Shown here in pieces: positions 27,015 through 35,890 of a stretch of DNA of 43,957 bases. The DNA is from Clostridiales bacterium (GTDB lineage: Bacteria; Bacillota; Clostridia; Lachnospirales; Lachnospiraceae). The translations under genes and the position numbers were made by a program. Location of the stretch: the NCBI GenBank assembly GCA_029006795.1, contig JAQXGQ010000060.1:1-43957 (forward strand), read 5' to 3'. The notes below the pieces were generated by a model. It was not told the DNA's origin and made no database searches. It worked only from the letters and a program-made list of their open reading frames with translations. The stretch's first letter is position 1, and every line of letters starts with the position of its first letter.

Positions 27015-27046
27015 AAAAGGCAGCCACCTTCCTGTGGCTGCCTTTT
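27015..27046. terminator. Bidirectional terminator between glpK and the hybrid kinase
   Basis: A perfect 13-bp stem, AAAAGGCAGCCAC / GTGGCTGCCTTTT, with loop CTTCCT. A-tract and T-tract on both sides let it work for glpK on the plus strand and for the kinase gene on the minus strand. Confidence 0.92.
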
Positions 27047-27057
27047 CACACAATTTT

Positions 27058-28377
27058 TTAGATTGCTTGATGTAAGTGTTCACATAACACCTGATATAAT
27101 CTTTTTGGTTCAATCGGCTTTGCAATATGAGCATTCATTCCCGCTTCTTTACAAATGTGTATATCCTCCACAGTGTTATTAGCAGTCATTGCTATCATCG
27201 GTATTGTCCGGGAATCCATTCTATGAGTCTGGCGCATCTGACGAGCAGCATCCAGACTATCCATCTCCGGTATACAAATATCCATGAGAACCACATCAAA
27301 ATGGAACTCTTCCTTTTCACAGAACAATTCCAATGCCTCTTTTCCACTCTCTACACAGACCACATCCATATTGACATTTTCTAAAATACGTCTGGTAATC
27401 TCCACATCCATAGGGTGTTTCTCGGCTAACAGTACTCTTTTTTCCCTAAGCATCTTCCGGATATCCTGCATTTCCAGCTGTTCGCTTTCCTTTTCCGGCT
27501 GAATGGATGCAATATCTACATCCAGATGAACCTTTACCTCGGTTCCCTCCCCTAACTCACTCTTTATGGAAATGGTACCCTTCATTAAATCTACAATATT
27601 GCGGGTAATGGCAAGTCCTAATCCGGCACCGTTGCGTTTTTCTGCCCTATAACCGGTCTCCTGTGTAAAGGGTTCAAAAAGTATCTTCTGAAACTCCTGA
27701 CTCATGCCAATACCGTTATCTTTTACCACATAGTCTGCCGAAAAGACATCATTATGGGTTGCATAATTGCAAATACGGAAAGTAACTATACCACCTTCCG
27801 GCGTAAACTTCACCGCATTTGCCAGCAGGTTAAAAAAAATCTGCTGAAAACGCATGGGATCTACCATCATATTGATGTTTATCTCCTCCCTCGTCATCTC
27901 AAACCGGATATTCTTTCTTCGGCATGCCGGTTCCATCAAAAGCCTCACTCCCTCTGCAAAATCCAAAAACGCATAAGGTCTGGGATGCAGATGGAATTTT
28001 CCCATCTCAATTTTTGACATATCTAATAAATCATTCAAAAGCTCCATCAAAAACTCGCTGGCGCTTTGTATTCTGCCTAAGCATTCTTTCATTTTCTCAG
28101 GGTCATCCGTCTCTTCCATGCCAAGAGCGGTAGTCCCAACAATGACATTCATAGGCGTCTTGATATCGTAGCTGACCTTCGATAAAAACTCCGTCTTTGC
28201 ATCCGCTAACCCCTGCTTTGCCATATCCCGTTCCCTATTTGCCCTGTGAACCAGAAATACAGCCGTCACGACCACCACACACAAGACGAGAAACATCAAA
28301 ATCACCCATACCGTACTTTCCAAACTTCTTCCTCCCCAGTAAAGCATCCTTACCGCTATTTTACCATATACTTTCAT
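27058..28377 (-). CDS. Hybrid histidine kinase lacking the phospho-accepting His
   Basis: 439 residues: a membrane span (about 22-44), a HisKA-like helix, an HATPase domain with N-box NLLANAVKF, DNGIGM and GAGLGLAI intact, then a receiver domain with phospho-Asp D366 (VVLMDICIPEM). The H-box reads VSYDIKTPMN where the family has SHDIRTPMN: Tyr70 (codon TAC, 28168-28170) replaces the phosphorylated histidine. The receiver's acidic pair is Glu-Lys (LAEKHPM) and not Asp-Asp. It therefore looks unable to autophosphorylate in the usual way. The start is uncertain: ATG 28377 has no ribosome-binding site, while TTG 28323 has GGAGG at 7 nt. Confidence 0.85.
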   Translation of the reverse strand: MKVYGKIAVRMLYWGGRSLESTVWVILMFLVLCVVVVTAVFLVHRANRERDMAKQGLADAKTEFLSKVSYDIKTPMNVIVGTTALGMEETDDPEKMKECLGRIQSASEFLMELLNDLLDMSKIEMGKFHLHPRPYAFLDFAEGVRLLMEPACRRKNIRFEMTREEININMMVDPMRFQQIFFNLLANAVKFTPEGGIVTFRICNYATHNDVFSADYVVKDNGIGMSQEFQKILFEPFTQETGYRAEKRNGAGLGLAITRNIVDLMKGTISIKSELGEGTEVKVHLDVDIASIQPEKESEQLEMQDIRKMLREKRVLLAEKHPMDVEITRRILENVNMDVVCVESGKEALELFCEKEEFHFDVVLMDICIPEMDSLDAARQMRQTHRMDSRTIPMIAMTANNTVEDIHICKEAGMNAHIAKPIEPKRLYQVLCEHLHQAI

Positions 28378-28452
28378 CTATTTGAAGTAAGAAGTTCGCC
28401 TAAAATTTCCGATAAAATGTAACAGGAATACCCCATTTATTCAGATTATCAC

Positions 28453-28485
28453 AAATATCCCTAAGTAGCTTACCCAGGGATATTT
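28453..28485 (-). terminator. Hairpin after the transglutaminase gene
   Basis: AAATATCCCT and AGGGATATTT form a 10-bp stem with an inner GTA/TAC pairing, 20 bp after the transglutaminase-like stop. The U-tract on the minus strand is weak and better on the plus strand. It probably ends the MoxR-DUF58-transglutaminase transcript. Confidence 0.5.
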
Positions 28486-28504
28486 TTCTCGTCCGTCTCT
28501 TTTA

Positions 28505-30805
28505 TCACTGATAACGTAACAGCCGCAGACACATAAGAAAATACTTTCTTTTTCTTTGTTCCTTAATCTGCTGCATTAAAATATGTCGTTCTTCTTTCAC
28601 AATTTCAATGTCATTTCCTGTTGTCTCTCTATCTCCATAAAGTATCTCTTCATAACAAAGCAGAAAACCATAATCACACTCTGGCAAACCGGAAGATATC
28701 TGTCTGATACGTTTTCGAAATTCCTGCATCGTCTCCGCCTCATCTCTCACCAACCCATATTGAGACAGCACCCACATATTTTTTCGAAACTCCACTAAAA
28801 ACTGCTCACTCATTTCCATGTGCCTGTAACGATATCGCCCCAAAAGATAATCTATCAGACAAATCAAAAGAATGATAACCGCTATTCCTACAATACCCAC
28901 ACGAAAAATCTGTTTCTGTCCCTCTGTTATCACAGCTTTTTTCTCTGTCACTTCGGCAATTTCCGACTTCTCTTCCTCCTCTTCCTCTGCTGCCATAAGA
29001 GGCGCATGACCTAGTACTTCTTCTGCCTGACCTTTTATCTTCCAGGGTGTATAACGAACCTCCTCATATCCCGGTGTAGGCTCAAAAGGGATCCATCCCA
29101 CTTCGTCTATATACACCTCCGGCCATGCGTGTGCCATATTAGAATATACCGTCATTTTTCTCTCTTTATTTGTCGGAACGCAAAATCCCTCCACATATCT
29201 TGCAGGGATTCCCTCTGCCCTTGCCAACAGCACAAAAGCGGTCGCAAAATAACTGCAATATCCCTGTTTACTCTCCAGCAAGAAGTATTCCAGATAGGAA
29301 TTTTCATCCTGTATCTCCTCCGGCAGCTTACCCGGTGTTCTGGTATAAGTATAAGAGGATAATTCCGCTTCAATGGCACGCAGTTTTTCCAAATCCGTCT
29401 CTGCTCCTGCCGTTATTTCCTCCAGATAATTTTCTACCCTTTCGGACAATATCGGTTTTTCTCCATAATATTCGTAAATATAAGCTCTATGTTCTTCTAA
29501 ATCCTCTATCGTCGCAAGGGATTCTCCCTTCGGCGAATAACGTTTCATCAGTGCTTTCCATGTTTCTTCCTCCGGCTCTTTCTCTGCTTCAAGCATTTCA
29601 TAAAATGCCGGATGATCGACATTTATCTGATGATAGAAGGTCTTATATTCCGTCCCGTAGCCTTTCTGCTCTCCAAATAGAAGATTTGTTCCATCATAGA
29701 CAGGTTCACAGTCTATCGTCTGCCATGTCTTTAACGGAGTAAACACATACCCTGTATCCAGATAATCATACCGTAACGTAAGCTCCGTTTGTGAAACATA
29801 GTCGGCTGTTTTTTCCCCGTCAAAGCGCTCCACAGCATACAGCGTTTCCATCGCATCTAAGAAACGGTCTTTCGTGTCTCCCACTGCCACCTGTTCCCAT
29901 CCCTGCCCGTCAAAGGTATCATAAATTTTTCCAATAAGGTAAATATTAGTGACAAGTCCTCCTTTGCCCTTTATCTCCAGCAAAGCCCGCTTATCCTCAA
30001 TAAATCCTGCTCCTAACTTTCCGTCCTCTGAAAATCCGCTGACAGCCAGACCAAAATCCTCTTTTCCGTTTCTTGTCGCATTACGGAAATGGGTAATTGC
30101 TGCCTCTTTCACATTATGATATGCTGTCTTGACAAATGCCCAGTCATAAGGTTTTTCTGACACCGGCATCACACAACAAAGCAGAAAATAAAGGATACAA
30201 AAGGGCAGCAGCCATATCATATAATGTCTGTCATCATGTTCTCTGACCTTTTTCCATTTTTCCTGTGTTGCCTCCACATAAATCATCAGTACATACCAAA
30301 GGCAGAATGCCACCCCGAGATGACTTACCGTGACTTTTCTTATGAGACAGATAATCAATGCTGCAAACACTGCCACGGCTGACAGCTTTTTTAACACAGC
30401 AAAATGCTCTGCTATCCGCCAGAACAAATAGCAGCCCAAAGCAAGCAACAGAGCCTGAATGCAGCCATACCCTGTTACCCACTCTTCCTTCCATCCGGCT
30501 TTTTCTCCTGCCCAGTCCAGATAGTTCAGACAAAATTCATTCAACAGAGTTTTATCTGCCACCAGAAAGCAAAGCAACAGACAACCCAACAGAGAAACGA
30601 TACAGAATACTTTTGCCCTGCCCCTCGCACCATCAATTCCCACCAGAATCATTCCGCAGGCAAATGCAGCTAAAACATGCCAGACAGATAACTCTGCAAT
30701 TCCTAATAATTTTCCTGCTCCAAACAGCCCAACGCAAATAAGAAGCAGCACATAAAATAGTCGATACCATACCTGATAGGGGGGATTCTTTTCACTCTTT
30801 TTCAA
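28505..30805 (-). CDS. Transglutaminase-like membrane protein (TgpA type)
   Basis: 766 residues. Six hydrophobic segments in the first 215 residues anchor it. An extracytoplasmic region ends in a transglutaminase-like fold with catalytic Cys517 (QGYCSYFATAFVLLAR), His559 (NMAHAWPEVY) and an acidic residue in WIPFEPTPGY. One more span (about 645) precedes a cytoplasmic DUF4129-type tail (MQEFRKRIRQI). The start is TTG with GGAGG at 7 nt, and it overlaps the DUF58 stop by 4 bp, so translation is coupled. It belongs to the conserved MoxR-DUF58-transglutaminase operon; the substrate is unknown, possibly cell-wall or surface proteins. Confidence 0.9.
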   Translation of the reverse strand: MKKSEKNPPYQVWYRLFYVLLLICVGLFGAGKLLGIAELSVWHVLAAFACGMILVGIDGARGRAKVFCIVSLLGCLLLCFLVADKTLLNEFCLNYLDWAGEKAGWKEEWVTGYGCIQALLLALGCYLFWRIAEHFAVLKKLSAVAVFAALIICLIRKVTVSHLGVAFCLWYVLMIYVEATQEKWKKVREHDDRHYMIWLLPFCILYFLLCCVMPVSEKPYDWAFVKTAYHNVKEAAITHFRNATRNGKEDFGLAVSGFSEDGKLGAGFIEDKRALLEIKGKGGLVTNIYLIGKIYDTFDGQGWEQVAVGDTKDRFLDAMETLYAVERFDGEKTADYVSQTELTLRYDYLDTGYVFTPLKTWQTIDCEPVYDGTNLLFGEQKGYGTEYKTFYHQINVDHPAFYEMLEAEKEPEEETWKALMKRYSPKGESLATIEDLEEHRAYIYEYYGEKPILSERVENYLEEITAGAETDLEKLRAIEAELSSYTYTRTPGKLPEEIQDENSYLEYFLLESKQGYCSYFATAFVLLARAEGIPARYVEGFCVPTNKERKMTVYSNMAHAWPEVYIDEVGWIPFEPTPGYEEVRYTPWKIKGQAEEVLGHAPLMAAEEEEEEKSEIAEVTEKKAVITEGQKQIFRVGIVGIAVIILLICLIDYLLGRYRYRHMEMSEQFLVEFRKNMWVLSQYGLVRDEAETMQEFRKRIRQISSGLPECDYGFLLCYEEILYGDRETTGNDIEIVKEERHILMQQIKEQRKRKYFLMCLRLLRYQ

Positions 30806-31968
30806 ATCAATCCCTCCAGTTCTGCCTCTATTGGCACTACAACAATGCGCCTTCTCTCACTGCTCTGACGCAACAGGCTCTCCGCATCTTTTTCCGTAAC
30901 AAAATAGAGTACCACCATGACTCCCTGTGCTGCTAATGCTTCTGTCTGTTCTAACATTTTGTCATCAATTTCATGTACCACACCAATTACAATCTTTGTA
31001 TCAGCAATAATCCCCTGTGCTGCTAATGTTTCCATTAATTCAAGAGAATTGTTGTCTTTATCGAAAAGAACCTTTGCCATCTGCTGATAAAGTGCCCCAA
31101 AATGTTCAATCCCCTGCACATGACTTTCCCTGATGTCATTCTGCTGCCAGTACATCGAATAGGGCATCTGGTGTTCTGCAAAAAACATCCCTAATGCTAA
31201 TACTACCTCTAACATCTGATTTTCCAGAGGCAGATATTTGTATGGTTCCTCACTCTCCCGTCTGGTGTCTAAGAAAATGGTAATTCCCCGTTTTTCCTCA
31301 CCGATACGGTTTCTTGTTTTCAATTTTTGTTCCCGTGCCGTTGCCTTCCAGTGAATCTGCTTTATGGCATCTCCCGGTATGTAATCCCTTACTGTCACAT
31401 CCGGCTGACTCTCGGAAAACCACGCATCTCTCTGAACTAACGAAACAACCTCGGGAATGCTGTTTACATTACCGATAGGGCGTACTCTTGGAAGTACAAT
31501 TGCCTTTATAGTACTCGGCAATTTATATTTCAACCGGAAAATCCGAAAAAAATCTGTTATTGTAACTTCCTTCACCCCTACCTCATACTCTCCCCGATAG
31601 CGACAGACAAGGTTTGTCTCAAACGTGTAACGTTCTCCCGGCAGCAATTCAAACTCCATGTCATCCGGTATCTGCTCCACATAAGACAGTTCCGGGAACA
31701 ACCGGACACTTACACTGGCAAATGCACAGTGATCCCCATTCTGCAAAACGAAAAAATAGGGCATCTCCTGTCCACACAACACCTCCCTGCATCCAACTTC
31801 CTGATAAATATGAAAACGTTCGTGCACCACAAGAAGGTACATCAGAGAAACCACCGGTATCAGCGATATTCCAAAGAAAAAGCCATAACTTACCGCCCCA
31901 CCATAGAAACTGATTGCTAACAGGGAAAGAAGCCACAACAGAAAAAGAACCATTTTGCGTCTTTTCAT
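30802..31968 (-). CDS. DUF58 domain protein
   Basis: 388 residues. Two N-terminal membrane spans (about 7-48), a beta-sandwich region, then the DUF58 core RDYIPGDAIKQIHWKATARE (about residue 195) followed by a von Willebrand-A-like fold (GITIFLDTRRESEE). DUF58 proteins partner MoxR ATPases. ATG with AAGGGGG, 10 bp after the moxR-like stop. The 3' end overlaps the transglutaminase start (TTGA). Confidence 0.9.
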   Translation of the reverse strand: MKRRKMVLFLLWLLSLLAISFYGGAVSYGFFFGISLIPVVSLMYLLVVHERFHIYQEVGCREVLCGQEMPYFFVLQNGDHCAFASVSVRLFPELSYVEQIPDDMEFELLPGERYTFETNLVCRYRGEYEVGVKEVTITDFFRIFRLKYKLPSTIKAIVLPRVRPIGNVNSIPEVVSLVQRDAWFSESQPDVTVRDYIPGDAIKQIHWKATAREQKLKTRNRIGEEKRGITIFLDTRRESEEPYKYLPLENQMLEVVLALGMFFAEHQMPYSMYWQQNDIRESHVQGIEHFGALYQQMAKVLFDKDNNSLELMETLAAQGIIADTKIVIGVVHEIDDKMLEQTEALAAQGVMVVLYFVTEKDAESLLRQSSERRRIVVVPIEAELEGLI

Positions 31969-31978
31969 GTCTTCCCCC

Positions 31979-32899
31979 TTATACCACCGGTATCTTTGTC
32001 TTTGCTATAAGACTTCTTAATATTTTTGAAGTGTCATCTTTCCGAAGCTTTGCCTCCGAGGTCAGCACAAGTCTATGAAGCAGAACCGAATCCGCAATCT
32101 CCTTTACATCATCCGGTTTTACATAATCTCTTCCTTCTATGTATGCCCGTGCCTGAGATGCCCTAAGCAGAGCGAGCATTGCTCTTGGACTTGCGCCGAG
32201 GACAAAACGTTCTTCCTCTCTGGTGGCAGTTATTAAATCCTCTATATATCCTAATACCATATCATTGATACCGATAGCACAAACCGCCTGTTTCATCTCT
32301 AGGACATCCTCTGCCCTGCACACCTTTTCAATAGTATCCGGCGTCTTTTTATCAAGAAACTGCAATGCCATCCTTATTTCCTGGTCTCTTTCGGGATAAC
32401 CAATCGAAAGGCGCATCATAAATCTGTCCATCTGCGCCTCCGGCAACGGATAAGTTCCTAAAAATTCCACCGGGTTTTGTGTAGCAATAACCATAAACGG
32501 CTGAGGCAGCAGATATTTTTCTCCATCTACTGTCACCTGTCCCTCTGCCATTGCCTCAAGCAGACTTGCCTGCGTCTTTGGCGAAGTACGGTTAATTTCG
32601 TCCGCTAACAGAATCTGGTGCATTGCCACACCGTCCCGATGTTCAAATTCACCTGATTTCATATTGTAGACAGACATTCCCACAATATCTCCCGGCAATG
32701 TATCCGGTGTAAACTGGATTCTTCCGAAGCTGCAGGACATACTTCCCGCAAGCGCACTCGCCAATGTGGTTTTTCCTACCCCCGGAACATCCTCTAGCAG
32801 TACATGACCCCCGGCTAACATACAGATAAGAACCTTTCGCACTACCTCTTCTTTTCCAACAAAAACCTTATTGATTGCATTTTCAATTTTGTGTATCAA
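31979..32899 (-). CDS. MoxR-family AAA+ ATPase
   Basis: 306-residue chaperone-type ATPase that is thought to remodel or assemble its partner proteins. Walker A is VPGVGKTTLA (residue 38), Walker B is ILLADEINRTSPKTQASLLE, sensor 1 is VIATQNPVEFLGTYPLPEAQ, and ASPRAMLALLRASQA matches sensor 2. The start is TTG, preceded by GAAGAAGG. It is the first gene of the three-gene operon. Small palindromes GACAGATAACTGTC (32926-32939) and CGATATAAAATATCG (32982-32996) lie in the 118-bp upstream region. Confidence 0.93.
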   Translation of the reverse strand: MIHKIENAINKVFVGKEEVVRKVLICMLAGGHVLLEDVPGVGKTTLASALAGSMSCSFGRIQFTPDTLPGDIVGMSVYNMKSGEFEHRDGVAMHQILLADEINRTSPKTQASLLEAMAEGQVTVDGEKYLLPQPFMVIATQNPVEFLGTYPLPEAQMDRFMMRLSIGYPERDQEIRMALQFLDKKTPDTIEKVCRAEDVLEMKQAVCAIGINDMVLGYIEDLITATREEERFVLGASPRAMLALLRASQARAYIEGRDYVKPDDVKEIADSVLLHRLVLTSEAKLRKDDTSKILRSLIAKTKIPVV

Positions 32900-33017
32900 A
32901 TCCTTCTTCCCCTGTTTTTATATTTGACAGATAACTGTCCCCTCTCTAAATTACCAACCTTGCCAATATAAACAATATTTCCGATATAAAATATCGATAC
33001 TTATGTAAAGTTGCATA

Positions 33018-35027
33018 CTATCTTAAGATAAACGAATCTGCCATCTGTTTTAGGCTCTGTGCACATTCATTTAATTGCTGGCTGATTGCAGTATTTTCTT
33101 CTGCACTTGCGGCATTATTCTCCGCACTTCCGGCAACCTCTCTTAATTCCTCATTAACATCTTCAATTGCCTTTTGCTGATTCTTTACAAACTCCACAAT
33201 TTCATCCATATGCTGTTTTGACTGAACAGAGTCGTTCATTCCCTCCTGAATCGTTGCGGAAGTAGCCGTAACCAATTCTTTTCCGGCAGAAACAGCCGAT
33301 TGTGATGCCGCAATGAGCTTATCTATGTTCTCACTTGCCTGTGCGCTCGATGCAGCAAGTGAACTGATTTCATCTGCAACTACTGCAAACCCTTTTCCGG
33401 CTTCTCCTGCCCGGGCAGCTTCAATCGAAGCATTTAAGGAAAGCAGATTCGTCTGGGCAGCAATGTCCTTAATTGTTCCAACAAAGCCCGCAATCTCACC
33501 ATAACATTGGTCAATGCTATCCATCGCACTTACAAGTTCCATCATCTCACGATTGCCTGCTTCTAAATGTTCCTTTGTAGTCTCTGCATTGTCACGGACA
33601 AATACTGCACGCTCCGTAATCTGCTTTGTCTGCTCCGTCAACCGTGCCATATCGTCTGATACATTAGCAACCGCTTCATTCTCCATCGAAGCACTTTGTG
33701 CTACATTTTCCGTTGTCCTTCCCAGTTTATCTGCAAAATCTAAAACACTCTCCGCTTCCCTACTAATCTGTTTAAAGGATTCGTTTAGATTATTTACAAT
33801 GCTTTCTAATGCATCTTTTATCTGCACATAGCTTCCTTTAAAATCTCCATCAATCGTAACCGTCAAGTTTTTATCCGAAATCGCTGTAACCGTATTAGAA
33901 ATACTGTCAATATAAAATCTAAGGCTCGCAATCGTTTCATTTATGGAATCTGTCAGGTTTTCAATTTCCGTAGAATTTTTCTCTTCATCAAATATTACCG
34001 ATAAATCACCCTGTGCCACCTGCGTCATTTTGCTACTGATAGACTCTAACGGTCGGAATAAAACACTGATTTTTCCATAAACATCTTTTCTTGTAATTGA
34101 AGTTGTCACAAAGTAAATTGTCATGTTCAAAACAATAATCAGGGCAAAGAAAAGCATAAGTGCATACAATGGCTTCACAGAAATTACTTTCCATCCTGTT
34201 ACCTCGGAAGTGTTCCCTATTCCAAATTTTAAACCGCCTTTATAATCCAAAAAGAGCCTTGTAGTCATATTGGCTTTCACAAGGGACTGATACCTTCCGG
34301 AATTTACCTCCTGCACAGTAGGCGTGTTATCCACATTCAGCGAATATTTCTCATTCGGGTGTACAAGGATTGTTCCATCTGCAGTAGTCCAAAAAACATA
34401 ACTGTTTGCCGTATAGCTTTCCTCAATAAGCGACACCAGATTATCCATATACATATCCATGCCGACCACGCCTGTCATTTTCCCATCGCGGTAAGTTGCC
34501 TTAGACAAGGTGATACAGATGCCACCTGTCTGTAAATCCACATATGGATCTGAAATATATACTTTCTCCGGGTCCGCCTGTGCCCCCTTGTACCATTCAC
34601 GTTCCGTTACAATAAAATCCTCCGGTGGCTGCCACCCACCGCTCATAATGGTAATATTTTCGTCATAGCAGCTGTAAACCGCCGAAATCTGGTCATCCAT
34701 CGCCACCATGGAATCCACATAACTTAAAACAGCCTCATTATCATTAAGAGTTCCGCTGCTGATGCCGGATGCGATTGCCTCTAGCATACTCACCTTACTC
34801 TGCATAGCGCGGTCAATTTCCTCCGTATATTCACTCACCGAACTGCGGTTGTCTTTCAAAGTATACATAATTGCAAAAACTCCGCCAATCAGTATCGATT
34901 CCAAACATACAATTATCATTGCTCGGCGCAGTATCTTACCGAATGTATTCCCTATCCTGCTGCTTAACCCCTTTTGGGTTTCCTTCTTGGTCTCCTCTTT
35001 ATCCATCTTATTTTGTATCTTACTCAT
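33018..35027 (-). CDS. Methyl-accepting chemotaxis protein, dCache sensor
   Basis: 669-residue transmembrane chemoreceptor, last gene of the signalling operon. One span is at about 33-55 and another at about 285-310. The extracytoplasmic dCache_1 domain has [20 protein letters not shown] and [17 protein letters not shown], which follow the R-x-W-Y...Y-x-D pattern I know from amine- and amino-acid-binding dCache domains. HAMP follows, then the signalling hairpin ([20 protein letters not shown]). The start is ATG 35027 with GGAGG; a GTG at 35048 overlaps the previous stop. Immediately upstream is a solute-binding lipoprotein that may present ligand to this receptor. Confidence 0.92.
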   Translation of the reverse strand: MSKIQNKMDKEETKKETQKGLSSRIGNTFGKILRRAMIIVCLESILIGGVFAIMYTLKDNRSSVSEYTEEIDRAMQSKVSMLEAIASGISSGTLNDNEAVLSYVDSMVAMDDQISAVYSCYDENITIMSGGWQPPEDFIVTEREWYKGAQADPEKVYISDPYVDLQTGGICITLSKATYRDGKMTGVVGMDMYMDNLVSLIEESYTANSYVFWTTADGTILVHPNEKYSLNVDNTPTVQEVNSGRYQSLVKANMTTRLFLDYKGGLKFGIGNTSEVTGWKVISVKPLYALMLFFALIIVLNMTIYFVTTSITRKDVYGKISVLFRPLESISSKMTQVAQGDLSVIFDEEKNSTEIENLTDSINETIASLRFYIDSISNTVTAISDKNLTVTIDGDFKGSYVQIKDALESIVNNLNESFKQISREAESVLDFADKLGRTTENVAQSASMENEAVANVSDDMARLTEQTKQITERAVFVRDNAETTKEHLEAGNREMMELVSAMDSIDQCYGEIAGFVGTIKDIAAQTNLLSLNASIEAARAGEAGKGFAVVADEISSLAASSAQASENIDKLIAASQSAVSAGKELVTATSATIQEGMNDSVQSKQHMDEIVEFVKNQQKAIEDVNEELREVAGSAENNAASAEENTAISQQLNECAQSLKQMADSFILR

Positions 35028-35047
35028 AGATATTTTCCTCCAAAACA

Positions 35048-35866
35048 CTAATCTAACAAAGCACTCTCAATTCCATATTGCGCTGCTAAAGAACTTACCG
35101 TCCCCTCTTCATAAGCGTTCTTTAGGAATTCATTTGCTTTCTCCGTCAAATCGGAGTCCTTGCGAAAGCCTATGCAGATTTTTTCGTCATTTAGGGAAAT
35201 GTCAAATCCCAAATCGTCAAACTCATGCCCATCATCCGTGTTATATGCTGCCATAATGATATCTATAACAGCCGCATCTGCTTCTTTTGCCTGGACACTT
35301 TGCAGCGCTTCCATCTGGGTAGGATAAGCCGTATAACGATATTTCAGCTCTTTCAAAAGAGTCTCGCCTGTGGAGCCAGATTCCACTGCAAACAACAGAT
35401 GCTGACACGCTTCAACCGTATTATACTGTTCCAACTCGCCGTCTCGCAGTACAGCCACCTGAGCATTTGATAAATACGGATTGGAACAGGAAATTGTTTC
35501 TTGCAGCTCCTCTGTCATTGTCATTCCGTTCCAGATGCAGTCGATGTTTCCCTGTTCAAGAAGTTCTGTTTTCTTATCCCAGTCAATCTCTTTTAATTCC
35601 AATGCCACACCAATGCTTTCTGCAAAATCTTTCGCCAAGTCGGCATCAAAGCCTGTCCAATCCTCTTCGGAACGATAATCCATCGGTGCAAAATCTGTAA
35701 TACCGACCACAAGGGTTCCTTTGGATTGTACATATTCCAAATCCGACTGTCCCTGTTCTATCCCAGAGCCCATACCGGTATTGTTCTGTGCACATCCCGT
35801 TAGCATCGTTAGTGTCATTGTCGCCGCTGCAAGAAGCATACTTATTTTCTTATATGACCTTTTCAT
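35048..35866 (-). CDS. Solute-binding lipoprotein (SBP family 3), no permease nearby
   Basis: 272 residues from the ATG at 35866, with a GTGGGG site 9 nt upstream. A lipoprotein signal ends in the lipobox LTGC (about residue 25). The rest is a type II periplasmic binding protein of the polar amino-acid group ([59 protein letters not shown]). The dedicated permease and ATPase that usually flank such genes are absent; instead it lies between a hybrid kinase and a chemoreceptor. A signalling role (ligand presentation) is more likely than transport. The ligand is probably an amino acid or related compound. Confidence 0.88.
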   Translation of the reverse strand: MKRSYKKISMLLAAATMTLTMLTGCAQNNTGMGSGIEQGQSDLEYVQSKGTLVVGITDFAPMDYRSEEDWTGFDADLAKDFAESIGVALELKEIDWDKKTELLEQGNIDCIWNGMTMTEELQETISCSNPYLSNAQVAVLRDGELEQYNTVEACQHLLFAVESGSTGETLLKELKYRYTAYPTQMEALQSVQAKEADAAVIDIIMAAYNTDDGHEFDDLGFDISLNDEKICIGFRKDSDLTEKANEFLKNAYEEGTVSSLAAQYGIESALLD

Positions 35867-35890
35867 TTGATTACCCCACATTCTATTGAT

